From: Amaranthus tricolor
Taxonomy: Eukaryota; Streptophyta; Magnoliopsida; Caryophyllales; Amaranthaceae
Direction: 5' to 3'
Length of the DNA stretch: 64,000 nucleotides
NCBI RefSeq assembly: GCF_026212465.1
Contig: NC_080051.1
Span: forward strand, 2,443,001 to 2,507,000
Both the position numbers and the translations under genes were made by a program. Below, in pieces: positions 14,801-27,700 of the stretch. The notes below the pieces were generated by a model that worked only from the letters and a program-made list of their open reading frames with translations, was not told the DNA's origin and searched no databases. Positions within the stretch are counted from its first letter, which is position 1, and the number at the start of each line of letters is the position of its first letter.

Positions 14801-16410
14801 GCTTAATGGTTAATGACGAATGAACGATGAAGAATGAACAAGGATCAATGATCAATGAAGAATGAACGATGAAGAATGAACAAGGATCAATGATCAATGA
14901 AGAAAGAACGATGAAGAATGAACAAGGATTAATGGTCAATGACGAATGAACGATGAAGAATGAACAAGGATCAATGATCAATGAAGAATGAACGATGAAG
15001 AATGAACAAGGATCAATGATCAATGAAGAATGAACGATGAAGAATGAACAAGGATCAATGATCAATGAAGAATGAACGATGAAGAATGAACAAGGATCAA
15101 TGATCAATAAAGAATGAACGATGAAGAATGAGCAAGGATCAATGATCAATGACGAATGAACGATGAAGAATGAACAAAGATCAATGATCAATGAAGAATG
15201 AACGATGAAGAATGAACAAGGATCAATGATCAATGAAAAATGAACGATGAAGAATGAACAAGAATCAATGATCATTAAAGATAGAACGATGAAGAATGAA
15301 CAAGGATCAATGATCAATAAAGAAAGAACGATGAAGAATGAACAAGGATTAATGGTCAATGACGAATGAACGATGAAGAATGAACAAGGATCAATGATCA
15401 ATGAAGAATGAACGATGAAGAATGAACAAGGATCAATGATCAATGAAGAATGAACGATGAAGAATGAACAAGGATCAATGATCAATAAAGAATGAACGAT
15501 GAAGAATGAGCAAGGATCAATGATCAATGACGAATGAACGATGAAGAATGAACAAAGATCAATGATCAATGAAGAATGAACGATGAAGAATGAACAAGGA
15601 TCAATGATCAATGAAAAATGAACGATGAAGAATGAACAAGAATCAATGATCATTAAAGATAGAACGATGAAGAATGAACAAGGATCAATGATCAATGACG
15701 AATGAACGATGAAGAAAGAACAAGGATCGATGATCAATGAAGAATGAACGATGAAGAATGAACAAGGATTAATGGTCAATGACGAATGAACGATGAAGAA
15801 TGAACAAGGATCAATGATTAATGACGAATGAACGATGAAGAATGAACAAGGATCAATGATCAATGAAGAATGAACGATGAAGAATAAACAAGGATTAATG
15901 GTCAATGACGAATGAACGATGAAGAATGAACAAGCATCAATGATCAATGAAGAATGAACGATGAAGAATGAACAAGGATAAATGATCAATGAAGAATGAA
16001 CGATGAAGAATGAACAAGGATTAATGGTCAATGACGAATGAACGATGAAGAATGAACAAGAATCAATGATCAATGAAGAATGAACGATGAAGAATGAACA
16101 AGGATCAATGATTAATGAAAAATGAACGATGAAGAATGAACAAGGATTAATGGTCAATGATGAATGAACGATGAAGAATGAACAAGGATCAATGATCAAT
16201 GACGAATGAACGATGAAGAATGAACAAGGATCAATGATCAATGAAGAATGAACGATGAAGAATGAACAAGGATTAATGGTCAATGACGAATGAACGATGA
16301 AGAATGAAAAAGGATCATTGGTCAATGACGAATGAACGATGAAGAATGAACAAGGATCAATGATCAAAGAAGAATGAACGATGAAGAATGAACGATGAAG
16401 AATGAAGAAG
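14801..16410. repeat. GCTTAAT-delimited HOR unit 2 (1,610 bp)
   Basis: Same order of variants as unit 1 but 294 bp (seven 42-mers) shorter. Comparing the two, the missing stretch corresponds to about 13,397-13,690 of unit 1, with the junction here near 15,301-15,318. The deletion removes whole 42-bp units and keeps heptad register. Confidence 0.82.
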
Positions 16411-17642
16411 GCTTAATGGTTAATGACGAATGAACGATGAAGAATGAACAAGGATCAATGATCAATGAAGAATGAACGATGAAGAATGAACAAGGATCAA
16501 TGATCAATGAAGAAAGAACGATGAAGAATGAACAAGGATTAATGGTCAATGACGAATGAACGATGAAGAATGAACAAGGATCAATGATCAATGAAGAATG
16601 AACGATGAAGAATGAACAAGGATCAATGATCAATGAAGAATGAACGATGAAGAATGAACAAGGATCAATGATCAATGAAGAATGAACGATGAAGAATGAA
16701 CAAGGATCAATGATCAATAAAGAATGAACGATGAAGAATGAGCAAGGATCAATGATCAATGACGAATGAACGATGAAAAATGAACAAAGATCAATGATCA
16801 ATGAAGAATGAACGATGAAGAATGAACAAGGATCAATGATCAATGAAGAATGAACGATGAAGAATGAACAAGAATCAATGATCATTAAAGATAGAACGAT
16901 GAAGAATGAACAAGGATCAATGATCAATGACGAATGAACGATGAAGAAAGAACAAGGATCAATGATCAATGAAGAATGAACGATGAAGAATGAACAAGGA
17001 TTAATGGTCAATGACGAATGAACGATGAAGAATGAACAAGGATCAATGATCAATGACGAATGAACGATGAAGAATGAACAAGGATCAATGATCAATGAAG
17101 AATGAACGATGAAGAATGAACAAGGATTAATGGTCAATGATGAATGAACGATGAAGAATGAACAAGCATCAATGATCAATGAAGAATGAACGATGAAGAA
17201 TGAACAAGGATAAATGATCAATGAAGAATGAACGATGAAGAATGAACAAGGATTAATGGTCAATGACGAATGAACGATGAAGAATGAACAAGAATCAATG
17301 ATCAATGAAAAATGAACGATGAAGAATGAACAAGGATCAATGATTAATGAAAAATGAACGATGAAGAATGAACAAGGATTAATGGTCAATGATGAATGAA
17401 CGATGAAGAATGAACAAGGATCAATGATCAATGACGAATGAACGATGAAGAATGTACAAGGATCAATGATCAATGAAGAATGAACGATGAAGAATGAACA
17501 AGGATTAATGGTCAATGACGAATGAACGATGAAGAATGAAAAAGGATCAATGGTCAATGACGAATGAACGATGAAGAATGAACAAGGATCAATGATCAAA
17601 GAAGAATGAACGATGAAGAATGAACGATGAAGAATGAAGAAG
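16411..17642. repeat. GCTTAAT-delimited HOR unit 3 (1,232 bp)
   Basis: Shortest unit of the series, 672 bp (16 x 42) shorter than unit 1. It shares the opening landmark, the AAAGATA variant run near 16,880-16,895 and the closing GATCAAA/GAAGAAT pair. Confidence 0.8.
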
Positions 17643-19336
17643 GCTTAATGGTTAATGACGAATGAACGATGAAGAATGAACAAGGATCAATGATCAATGA
17701 AGAATGAACGATGAAGAATGAACAAGGATCAATGATCAATGAAGAAAGAACGATGAAGAATGAACAAGGATTAATGGTCAATGACGAATGAACGATGAAG
17801 AATGAACAAGGATCAATGATCAATGAAGAATGAACGATGAAGAATGAACAAGGATCAATGATCAATGAAGAATGAACGATGAAGAATGAAAAAGGATCAA
17901 TGATCAGTGAAGAATGAACGATGAAGAATGAACAAGGATCAATGATCAATAAAGAATGAACGATGAAGAATGAGCAAGGATCAATGATCAATGACGAATG
18001 AACGATGAAGAATGAACAAAGATCAATGATCAATGAAGAATGAACGATGAAGAATGAACAAGGATCAATGATCAATGAAGAATGAACGATGAAGAATGAA
18101 CAAGAATCAATGATCATTAAAGATAGAACGATGAAGAATGAACAAGGATCAATGATCAATGACGAATGAACGATGAAGAAAGAACAAGGATCAATGATCA
18201 ATGAAGAATGAACGATGAAGAATGAACAAGGATTAATGGTCAATGACGAATGAACGATGAAGAATGAACAAGGATCAATGATCAATGACGAATGAACGAT
18301 GAAGAATGAACAAGGATCAATGATCAATGAAGAAAGAACGATGAAGAATGAACAAGGATTAATGGTCAATGACGAATGAACGATGAAGAATGAACAAGGA
18401 TCAATGATCAATGAAGAATGAACGATGAAGAATGAACAAGGATCAATGATCAATGAAGAATGAACGATGAAGAATGAAAAAGGATCAATGATCAGTGAAG
18501 AATGAACGATGAAGAATGAACAAGGATCAATGATCAATAAAGAATGAACGATGAAGAATGAGCAAGGATCAATGATCAATGACGAATGAACGATGAAGAA
18601 TGAACAAAGATCAATGATCAATGAAGAATGAACGATGAAGAATGAACAAGGATCAATGATCAATGAAGAATGAACGATGAAGAATGAACAAGAATCAATG
18701 ATCATTAAAGATAGAACGATGAAGAATGAACAAGGATCAATGATCAATGACGAATGAACGATGAAGAAAGAAAAAGGATCAATGATCAATGAAGAATGAA
18801 CGATGAAGAATGAACAAGGATTAATGGTCAATGACGAATGAACGATGAAGAATGAACAAGGATCAATGATCAATGACGAATGAACGATGAAGAATGAACA
18901 AGGATCAATGATCAATGAAATATGAACGATGAAGAATGAACAAGGATTAATGGTCAATGACGAATGAACGATGAAGAATGAACAAGCATCAATGATCAAT
19001 GAAGAATGAACGATGAAGAATGAACAAGGATAAATGATCAATGAAGAATGAACGATGAAGAATGAACAAGGATTAATGGTCAATGACGAATTAACGATGA
19101 AGAATGAACAAGGATCAATGATCAATGACGAATGAACGATGAAGAATGAACAAGGATCAATGATCAATAAAGAATGAACGATGAAGAATGAACAAGGATT
19201 AATGGTCAATGACGAATGAACGATGAAGAATGAAAAAGGATCAATGGTCAATGACGAATGAACGATGAAGAATGAACAAGGATCAATGATCAAAGAAGAA
19301 TGAACGATGAAGAATGAACGATGAAGAATGAAGAAG
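17643..19336. repeat. GCTTAAT-delimited HOR unit 4 (1,694 bp)
   Basis: 210 bp (5 x 42) shorter than unit 1. It contains an internal duplication: the run with a GATCAGT heptad at about 17,896 recurs near 18,490, and the AAAGATA run near 18,119 recurs near 18,705. Confidence 0.8.
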
Positions 19337-22300
19337 GCTTAATGGTTAATGACGAATGAACGATGAAGAATGAACAAGGATCAATGATCAATGAAGAATG
19401 AACGATGAAGAATGAACAAGGATCAATGATCAATGAAGAAAGAACGATGAAGAATGAACAAGGATTAATGGTCAATGACGAATGAACGATGAAGAATGAA
19501 CAAGGATCAATGATCAATGAAGAATGAACGATGAAGAATGAACAAGGATCAATGATCAATGAAGAATGAACGATGAAGAATGAACAAGGATCAATGATCA
19601 ATAAAGAATGAACGATGAAGAATGAGCAAGGATCAATGATCAATGACGAATGAACGATGAAAAATGAACAAAGATCAATGATCAATGAAGAATGAACGAT
19701 GAAGAATGAACAAGGATCAATGATCAATGAAGAATGAACGATGAAGAATGAACAAGAATCAATGATCATTAAAGATAGAACGATGAAGAATGAACAAGGA
19801 TCAATGATCAATGACGAATGAACGATGAAGAAAGAACAAGGATCAATGATCAATGAAGAATGAACGATGAAGAATGAACAAGGATTAATGGTCAATGACG
19901 AATGAACGATGAAGAATGAACAAGGATCAATGATCAATGACGAATGAACGATGAAGAATGAACAAGGATCAATGATCAATGAAGAATGAACGATGAAGAA
20001 TGAACAAGGATTAATGGTCAATGACGAATGAACGATGAAGAATGAACAAGCATCAATGATCAATGAAGAATGAACGATGAAGAATGAACAAGGATAAATG
20101 ATCAATGAGGAATGAACGATGAAGAATGAACAAGGATTAATGGTCAATGACGAATGAACGATGAAGAATGAACAAGAATCAATGATCAATGAAGAATGAA
20201 CAAGGATCAATGATTAATGAAAAATGAACGATGAAGAATGAACAAGGATTAATGGTCAATGATGAATGGACGATGAAGAATGAACAAGCATCAATGATCA
20301 ATGAAGAATGAACGATGAAGAATGAACAAGGATCAATGATCAATGAAGAATGAACAAGGGTCAATGATTAATAAAGAATGAACGATGGAGAATGAACAAG
20401 GATTAATGATCAATGACGAATGAACGATGAAGAATGAACAAAGATCTATGATCAATGAAGAATGAACGATGAAGAATGAACAAGGTTCAATGATCAATGA
20501 AGAATGAACGATGAAGAATGAACAAGCATCAATGATCAATGAAGATAGAACGATGAAGAATGAACAACGATCAATGATCAATGACGAATGAACGATGAAG
20601 AATGAACAAGGATCAATGATCAATGAAGAATGAACAAGGATCAATGATCAATAAAGAATGAACGATGGAGAATGAACAAGGATTAATGATCAATGACGAA
20701 TGAACGATGAAGAATGAACAAAGATCAATGATCAATGAAGAATGAACGATGAAGAATGAACAAGGATCAATGATCAATGAAGAATGAACGATGAAGAATG
20801 AACAAGGATCAATGATCAATGACGAATGAACGATGAAGAATGAACAAAGATCAATGATCAATGAAGAATGAACGATGAAGAATGAACAAGGATCAATGAT
20901 CAATGAAGAATGAACGATGAAGAATGAACAAGCATCAATGATCAATGAAGATAGAACGATGAAGAATGAACAAGGATCAATGATCAATGACGAATGAACG
21001 ATGAAGAAAGAATAAGGATTAATGATCAATGAAGAATGAACGATGAAGAATGAACAAGGATTGATGGTCAATGACGAATGAACGATGAAGAATGAACAAG
21101 GATCAATGATCAATGACGAATGAATGATGAAGAATGAACAAGGATCAATGATCAATGAAGAATGAACGACGAAGAATGAACAAGGATTAATGGTCAATGA
21201 CGAATGAACGATGAAGAATGAACAAGAATCAATGATCAATGAAGAATGAACGATGAAGAATGAACAAGGATCAATGATTAATGAAAAATGAACGATGAAG
21301 AATGAACAAGGATTAATGGTCAATGATGAATGAACGATGAAGAATGAACAAGGATCAATGATCAATGACGAATGAACGATGAAGAATGAACAAGGATCAA
21401 TGATCAATGAAGAATGAACGATGAAGAATGAACAAGGATTAATGGTCGATGACGAATGAACGATGAAGAATGAAAAAGGATCAATGGTCAATGACGAATG
21501 AACGATGAAGAATGAACAAGGATCAATGATCAAAGAAGAATGAACGATGAAGAATGAACGATGAAGAATGAAGAAGGCTTAATGGTCAATGACGAATGAA
21601 CGATGAAGAATGAACAAGGATCAATGATCAATGAAGAATGAACAAGGATCAATGATCAATGAAGAAAGAACGATGAAGAATGAACAAGGATTAATGGTCA
21701 ATGACGAATGAACGATGAAGAATGAACAAGGATCAATGATCAATGAAGAATGAACGATGAAGAATGAACAAGGATCAATGATCAATGAAGAATGAACGAT
21801 GAAGAATGAACAAGGATCAATGATCAATGAAGAATGAACGATGAAGAATGAACAAGGATTAATGGTCAATGACGAATGAACGATGAAGAATGAACAAGGA
21901 TCAATGATCAATGACGAATGAACGATGAAGAATGAACAAGGATCAATGATCAATGAAGAATGAACGATGAAGAATGAACAAGGATTAATGGTCAATGACG
22001 AATGAACGATGAAGAATGAACAAGGATCAATGATCAATGACGAATGAACGATGAAGAAAGAACAAGGATCAATGATCAATGAAGAATGAACGATGAAGAA
22101 TGAACAAGGATCAATGATCAATGACGAATGAACGATGAAGAAAGAACAAGGATCAATGATCAATGAAGAATGAACGATGAAGAATGAACAAGGATTAATG
22201 GTCAATGACGAATGAACGATGAAGAATGAACAAGGATCAATGATCAATGACGAATGAACGATGAAGAATGAACAAGGATCAATGATCAATGAAGAATGAA

Positions 22301-22920
22301 CGATGAAGAATGAACAAGGATTAATGGTCAATGAAGAATGAACGATGAAGAATGAACAAGGATCAATGATCAATGAAGAATGAACGATGAAGAATGAACA
22401 AGGATTAATGGTCAATGACGAATGAACGATGAAGAATGAACAAGCATCAATGATCAATGAAGAATGAACGATGAAGAATGAACAAGGATAAATGATCAAT
22501 GAGGAATGAACGATGAAGAATGAACAAGGATTAATGGTCAATGACGAATGAACGATGAAGAATGAACAAGAATCAATGATCAATGAAGAATGAACGATGA
22601 AGAATGAACAAGGATCAATGATTAATGAAAAATGAACGATGAAGAATGAACAAGGATTAATGGTCAATGATGAATGAACGATGAAGAATGAACAAGGATC
22701 AATGATCAATGACGAATGAACGATGAAGAATGAACAAGGATCAATGATCAATGAAGAATGAACGATGAAGAATGAACAAGGATTAATGGTCAATGACGAT
22801 TGAACGATGAAGAATGAAAAAGGATCAATGGTCAATGACGAATGAGAGATGAAGAATGAACAAGGATCAATGATCAAAGAAGAATGAACGATGAAGAATT
22901 AACGATGAAGAATGAAGAAG
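19337..22920. repeat. GCTTAAT-delimited HOR units 5 and 6 (2,240 and 1,344 bp)
   Basis: Landmarks at 19337, 21577 and 22921. The last two have GGTCAAT rather than GGTTAAT after GCTTAAT. Unit 5 spans the A/B boundary and acquires 28-bp units after about 20.19 kb. Unit 6 is largely plain 42-mers. Both lengths are whole heptads (320 and 192). Confidence 0.75.
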
Positions 22921-24760
22921 GCTTAATGGTCAATGACGAATGAACGATGAAGAATTAACAAGGATCAATGATCAATGAAGAATGAACGATTAAGAATGAA
23001 CAAGGATCAATGATCAATGAAGAATGAACAAGGATCAGTGATCAATGAAGAATGAACGATGAAGAATGAACAAGGATCAATGATCAATGAAGAATGAACA
23101 AGGATCAATGGTCAATGACGAATGAACGATGAAGAATGAACAAGTATCAATGATCAATGAAGAATGAACGATGAAGAATGAAAAAGGATCAATGGTCAAT
23201 GACGAATGAACGATGAAGAATGAACAAGGATCAATGATCAATGACGAATAAATGATGAAGAATGAACAAGGATCAATGATCAATGAAGAATGAACGATGA
23301 AGAATGAACAAGGATCAATCATCAATGAAGAATGAACGATGAAGAATGAACAAAGATCAATGATCAGTGACGAATGAACGATGAAGAATGAACAAGGATC
23401 AATGATCAATGAAGAATGAACAAGGATCAATGATTAATAAAGAATGAACGATGGAGAATGAACAAGGATTAATGATCAATGACGAATGAACGATGAAGAA
23501 TGAACAAAGATCTATGATGAATGAAGAATGAACGATGAAGAATGAACAAGGTTCAATGATCAATGAAGAATGAACGATGAAGAATGAACAAGCATCAATG
23601 ATCAATGAAGATAGAACGATGAAGAATGAACAAGGATCAATGATCAATGACGAATGAACGATGAAGAATGAACAAGGATCAATGATCAATGAAGAATGAA
23701 CAAGGATCAATGATCAATAAAGAATGAACGATGGAGAATGAACAAGGATTAATGATCAATGACGAATGAACGATGAAGAATGAACAAAGATCAATGATCA
23801 ATGAAGAATGAACGATGAAGAATGAACAAGGATCAATGATCAATGAAGAATGAACGATGAAGAATGAACAAGGATTAATGGTCAATGACGAATGAACGAT
23901 GAAGAATGAACAAGGAACAATGATCAATGAAGAATGAACGATTAAGAATCAACAAGGATCAATGATCAATGAAAAATGAACGATGAAGAATGAACAAGGA
24001 TCAATGATCAATGAAGAATGAACAAGGATCAATGGTCAATGACGAATGAACGATGAAGAATGAACAAGGATCAATGATCAATGAAGAATGAACGATGAAG
24101 AATGAACAAGAATCAATGGTCAATGACGAATGAACGATGAAGAATGAACAAGGATCAATGATCAATGAAGAATGAACGATGAAGAATGAATAAGGATCAA
24201 TGGTCAATGACGAATGAACGATGAAGAATGAACAAGGATCAATTATCAATGAAGAATGAACGATGAAGAATGAACAAGGATCAATGATCAATGAAGAATG
24301 AACAAGGATCAATGATCAATGACGAATGAACGATGAAGAAAGAACAAGGATCAATGATCAATGAAGAATGAACGATGAAGAATGAACAAGGATCAATGAT
24401 CAATGAAGAATGAACGATGTAGAATGAACAAGGATCAATGATCAATGAAGAATGAACGATGAAGAATGAAAAAGGATCAATGTTCAATGAAGAATGAACG
24501 ATGAAGAATAAACAAGGATCAATGATCAATGAAGAATGAACGATGAAGAATGAACAAGGATCAATGATCAATGACGAATGAATGATGAAGAATGAACAAG
24601 GATCAATGGTCAATGACGAATGAACGATGAAGAATGAACAAGGATCAATGGTCAATGATGAATGAACGATGAAGAATGAACAAGGATCAATTATCAATGA
24701 AGAATGAACGATTAAGAATGAACAAGGATCAATGATCAATGAAGAATGAACAAGGATCAA
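20179..24760. repeat. Satellite zone B: onset of 28-bp units, 3,066-bp spaced repeat
   Basis: 28-bp units lacking heptads 2 and 3 become frequent. The segment about 20333-20700 recurs at about 23399-23766, offset 3,066 bp (73 x 42), sharing rare variants such as GATGGAGAATG and AACAAGGTTC. The AAAGATA run of zone A is replaced by the simpler CATCAAT, GATCAAT, GAAGATA run (for example 20,526-20,550). Boundaries are approximate. Confidence 0.8.
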
Positions 24761-27700
24761 TGATTAATGAAGAATGAACGATGATGAATGAACAAGGATC
24801 AATGATCAATGAAGAATGAACAAGGATCAATGGTCAATGACGAATGAACGATGAAGAATGAACAAGGATCAATGATCAATGAAGAATGAACGATGAAGAA
24901 TGAAGGATGAAGAATGAACAAGGATTAATGGTCAATGACGAATGAACGATGAAGAATGAACAAGGATCAATGATCAATGAAGATTGAACGATTAAGAATG
25001 CACAAGGATCAATGATCAATGAAGAATGAACAAGCATCAATGATCAATGAAGAATGAACAATGAAGAATGAACAAGGATCAATGATCAATGAAGAATGAA
25101 CAAGGATCAATGGTCAATGACAAATGAACAATGAAGAATGAACAAGGATCAATGATCAATGAAGAATGAACGATGAAGAATGAACAAGGATCAATGGTCA
25201 ATGACGAATGAACGATGAAGAATGAACAAGGATCAATTATCAATGAAGAATGAACGATGAAGAATGAACAAGGATCAATGATCAATGAAGAATGAACAAG
25301 GATCAATGATCAATGACGAATGAACGATGAAGAAAGAACAAGGATCAATGATCAATGAAGAATGAACGATGAAGAATGAACAAGGATCAATGATCAATGA
25401 AGATTGAACGATTAAGAATGAACAAGGATCAATGATCAATGAAGAATGAACAAGCATCAATGATCAATGAAGAATGAAAAATGAAGAATGAACAAGGATC
25501 AATGATCAATGAAGAATGAACAAGGATCAATGGTCAATGACAAATGAACAATGAAGAATGAACAAGGATCAATGATCAATGAAGAATGAACGATGAAGAA
25601 TGAACAAGGATCAATGGTCAATGACGAATGAACGATGAAGAATGAACAAGGATCAATGATCAATGAAGAATGAACGATGAAGAATGAACAAGGATCAATG
25701 ATCAATGAAGAATGAACGATGAAGAATGAACAAGGATCAATGATCAATGAAGAATGAACGATGAAGAATGAACAAGGATCATTGATCAATGAAGAATGAA
25801 CGATGAAGAATGAACCAGGATCAATGATCAATGACGAATGAACGATGAAGAATGAACAAGGATCAATGATCAATGAAGAATGAACAAGGATCAATGATCA
25901 ATGAAGAATGAACGATGAAGAATGCACAAGTATCAATGATCAATGAAGAATGAACGATGAAGAATGAACAAGGATCAATGGTCAATGACGAATGAACGAT
26001 GAAGAATGAACAAGGATCAATGATCAATGATCAAAGAAGAATGAACAATGAAGAATGAACAAGGATCAATGATCAATGAAGAATGAACGATGAAGAATGA
26101 ACAAGGATCAATGGTCAATGATGAATGAACGATGAAGAATGAACAAGGATCAATGATCAATGAAGAATGAACGATTAAGAATGAACAAGGATCAATGATA
26201 GATGAAGAATGAACAAGGATCAATGATTAATGAAGAATGAACGATGATGAATGAACAAGGATCAATGATCAGTGAAGAATGATCAAGGATCAATGGTCAA
26301 TGACGAATGAACGATGAAGAATGAACAAGGATCAATGATCAATGAAGAATGAACGATGAAGAATGAACGATGAAGAATGAACAAGGATTAATGGTCAATG
26401 ACGAATGAACGATGAAGAATGAACAAGGATCAATGATCAATGAAGATTGAACGATTAAGAATGCACAAGGATCAATGATCAATGAAGAATGAACAAGCAT
26501 CAATGATCAATGAAGAATGAACAATGAAGAATGAACAAGGATCAATGATCAATGAAGAATGAACAAGGATCAATGGTCAATGACAAATGAACAATGAAGA
26601 ATGAACAAGGATCAATGATCAATGAAGAATGAACGATGAAGAATGAACAAGGATCAATGGTCAATGACGAATGAACGATGAAGAATGAACAAGGATCAAT
26701 TATCAATGAAGAATGAACGATGAAGAATGAACAAGGATCAATGATCAATGAAGAATGAACGATGAAGAATGAACAAGGATCAATGATCAATGAAGAATGA
26801 ACAAGGATCAATGGTCAATGACGAATAAACGATGAAGAATGAACAAGGATCAATGATCAATGAAGAATGAACGATGAAGAATGAACAAGGATCAATGATC
26901 AATGAAGAATGAACGATGAAGAATGCACAAGGATCAATGATCAATGAAGAATGAACGATGAAGAATGAACAAGGATCAATGGTCAATGACGAATGAACGA
27001 TGAAGAATGAACAAGGATCAATGATAAAAGAAGAATGAACAATGAAGAATGAACAAGGATCAATGATCAATGAAGAATGAACGATTAAGAATGAACAAGG
27101 ATCAATGGTCAATGACGAATGAACGATGAAGAATGAACAAGGATCAATGATCAATGAAGAATGAACGATTAAGAATGAACAAGGATCAATGATAGATGAA
27201 GAATGAACAAGGATCAATGATTAATGAAGAATGAACGATGATGAATGAACAAGGATCAATGATCAGTGAAGAATGATCAAGGATCAATGGTCAATGACGA
27301 ATGAACGATGAAGAATGAACAAGGATCAATGATCAATGAAGAATGAACGATGAAGAATGAACGATGAAGAATGAACAAGGATTAATGGTCAATGACGAAT
27401 GAACGATGAAGAATGAACAAGGATCAATGATCAATGAAGATTGAACGATTAAGAATGCACAAGGATCAATGATCAATGAAGAATGAACAAGCATCAATGA
27501 TCAATGAAGAATGAACAATGAAGAATGAACAAGGATCAATGATCAATGAAGAATGAACAAGGATCAATGGTCAATGACAAATGAACAATGAAGAATGAAC
27601 AAGGATCAATGATCAATGAAGAATGAACGATGAAGAATGAACAAGGATCAATGGTCAATGACGAATGAACGATGAAGAATGAACAAGGATCAATTATCAA

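Larger units (their letters stand above)
1..20178. repeat. Satellite zone A: nearly pure 42-mers with kilobase HORs
   Basis: Almost every unit is 42 bp. Subtypes tend to run in threes, giving a 126-bp super-period: one GATTAAT/GGTCAAT/GACGAAT unit followed by two GATCAAT/GATCAAT units. Zone markers are a GCTTAAT heptad followed by GGTTAAT, and the variant run AATCAAT, GATCATT, AAAGATA (for example about 1501-1530 and 2731-2755). 28-bp units are nearly absent, the exception being about 6.47-6.57 kb. The zone is built of long, nearly identical blocks listed separately. The right edge is set where 28-mers become common near 20.19 kb and is approximate. Confidence 0.85.

Noticed and set aside
572..19293. 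Long minus-strand open reading frames (411 to 635 codons) with 14-residue repeats, as protein-coding genes
   Set aside because: The frame is open because 42 is divisible by 3 and the stops fall in the other two frames. Length variation is in 7s and 14s, which breaks the frame again and again. There is no non-repetitive start, end, promoter or intron, and the predicted proteins are one endlessly repeated hydrophobic segment.
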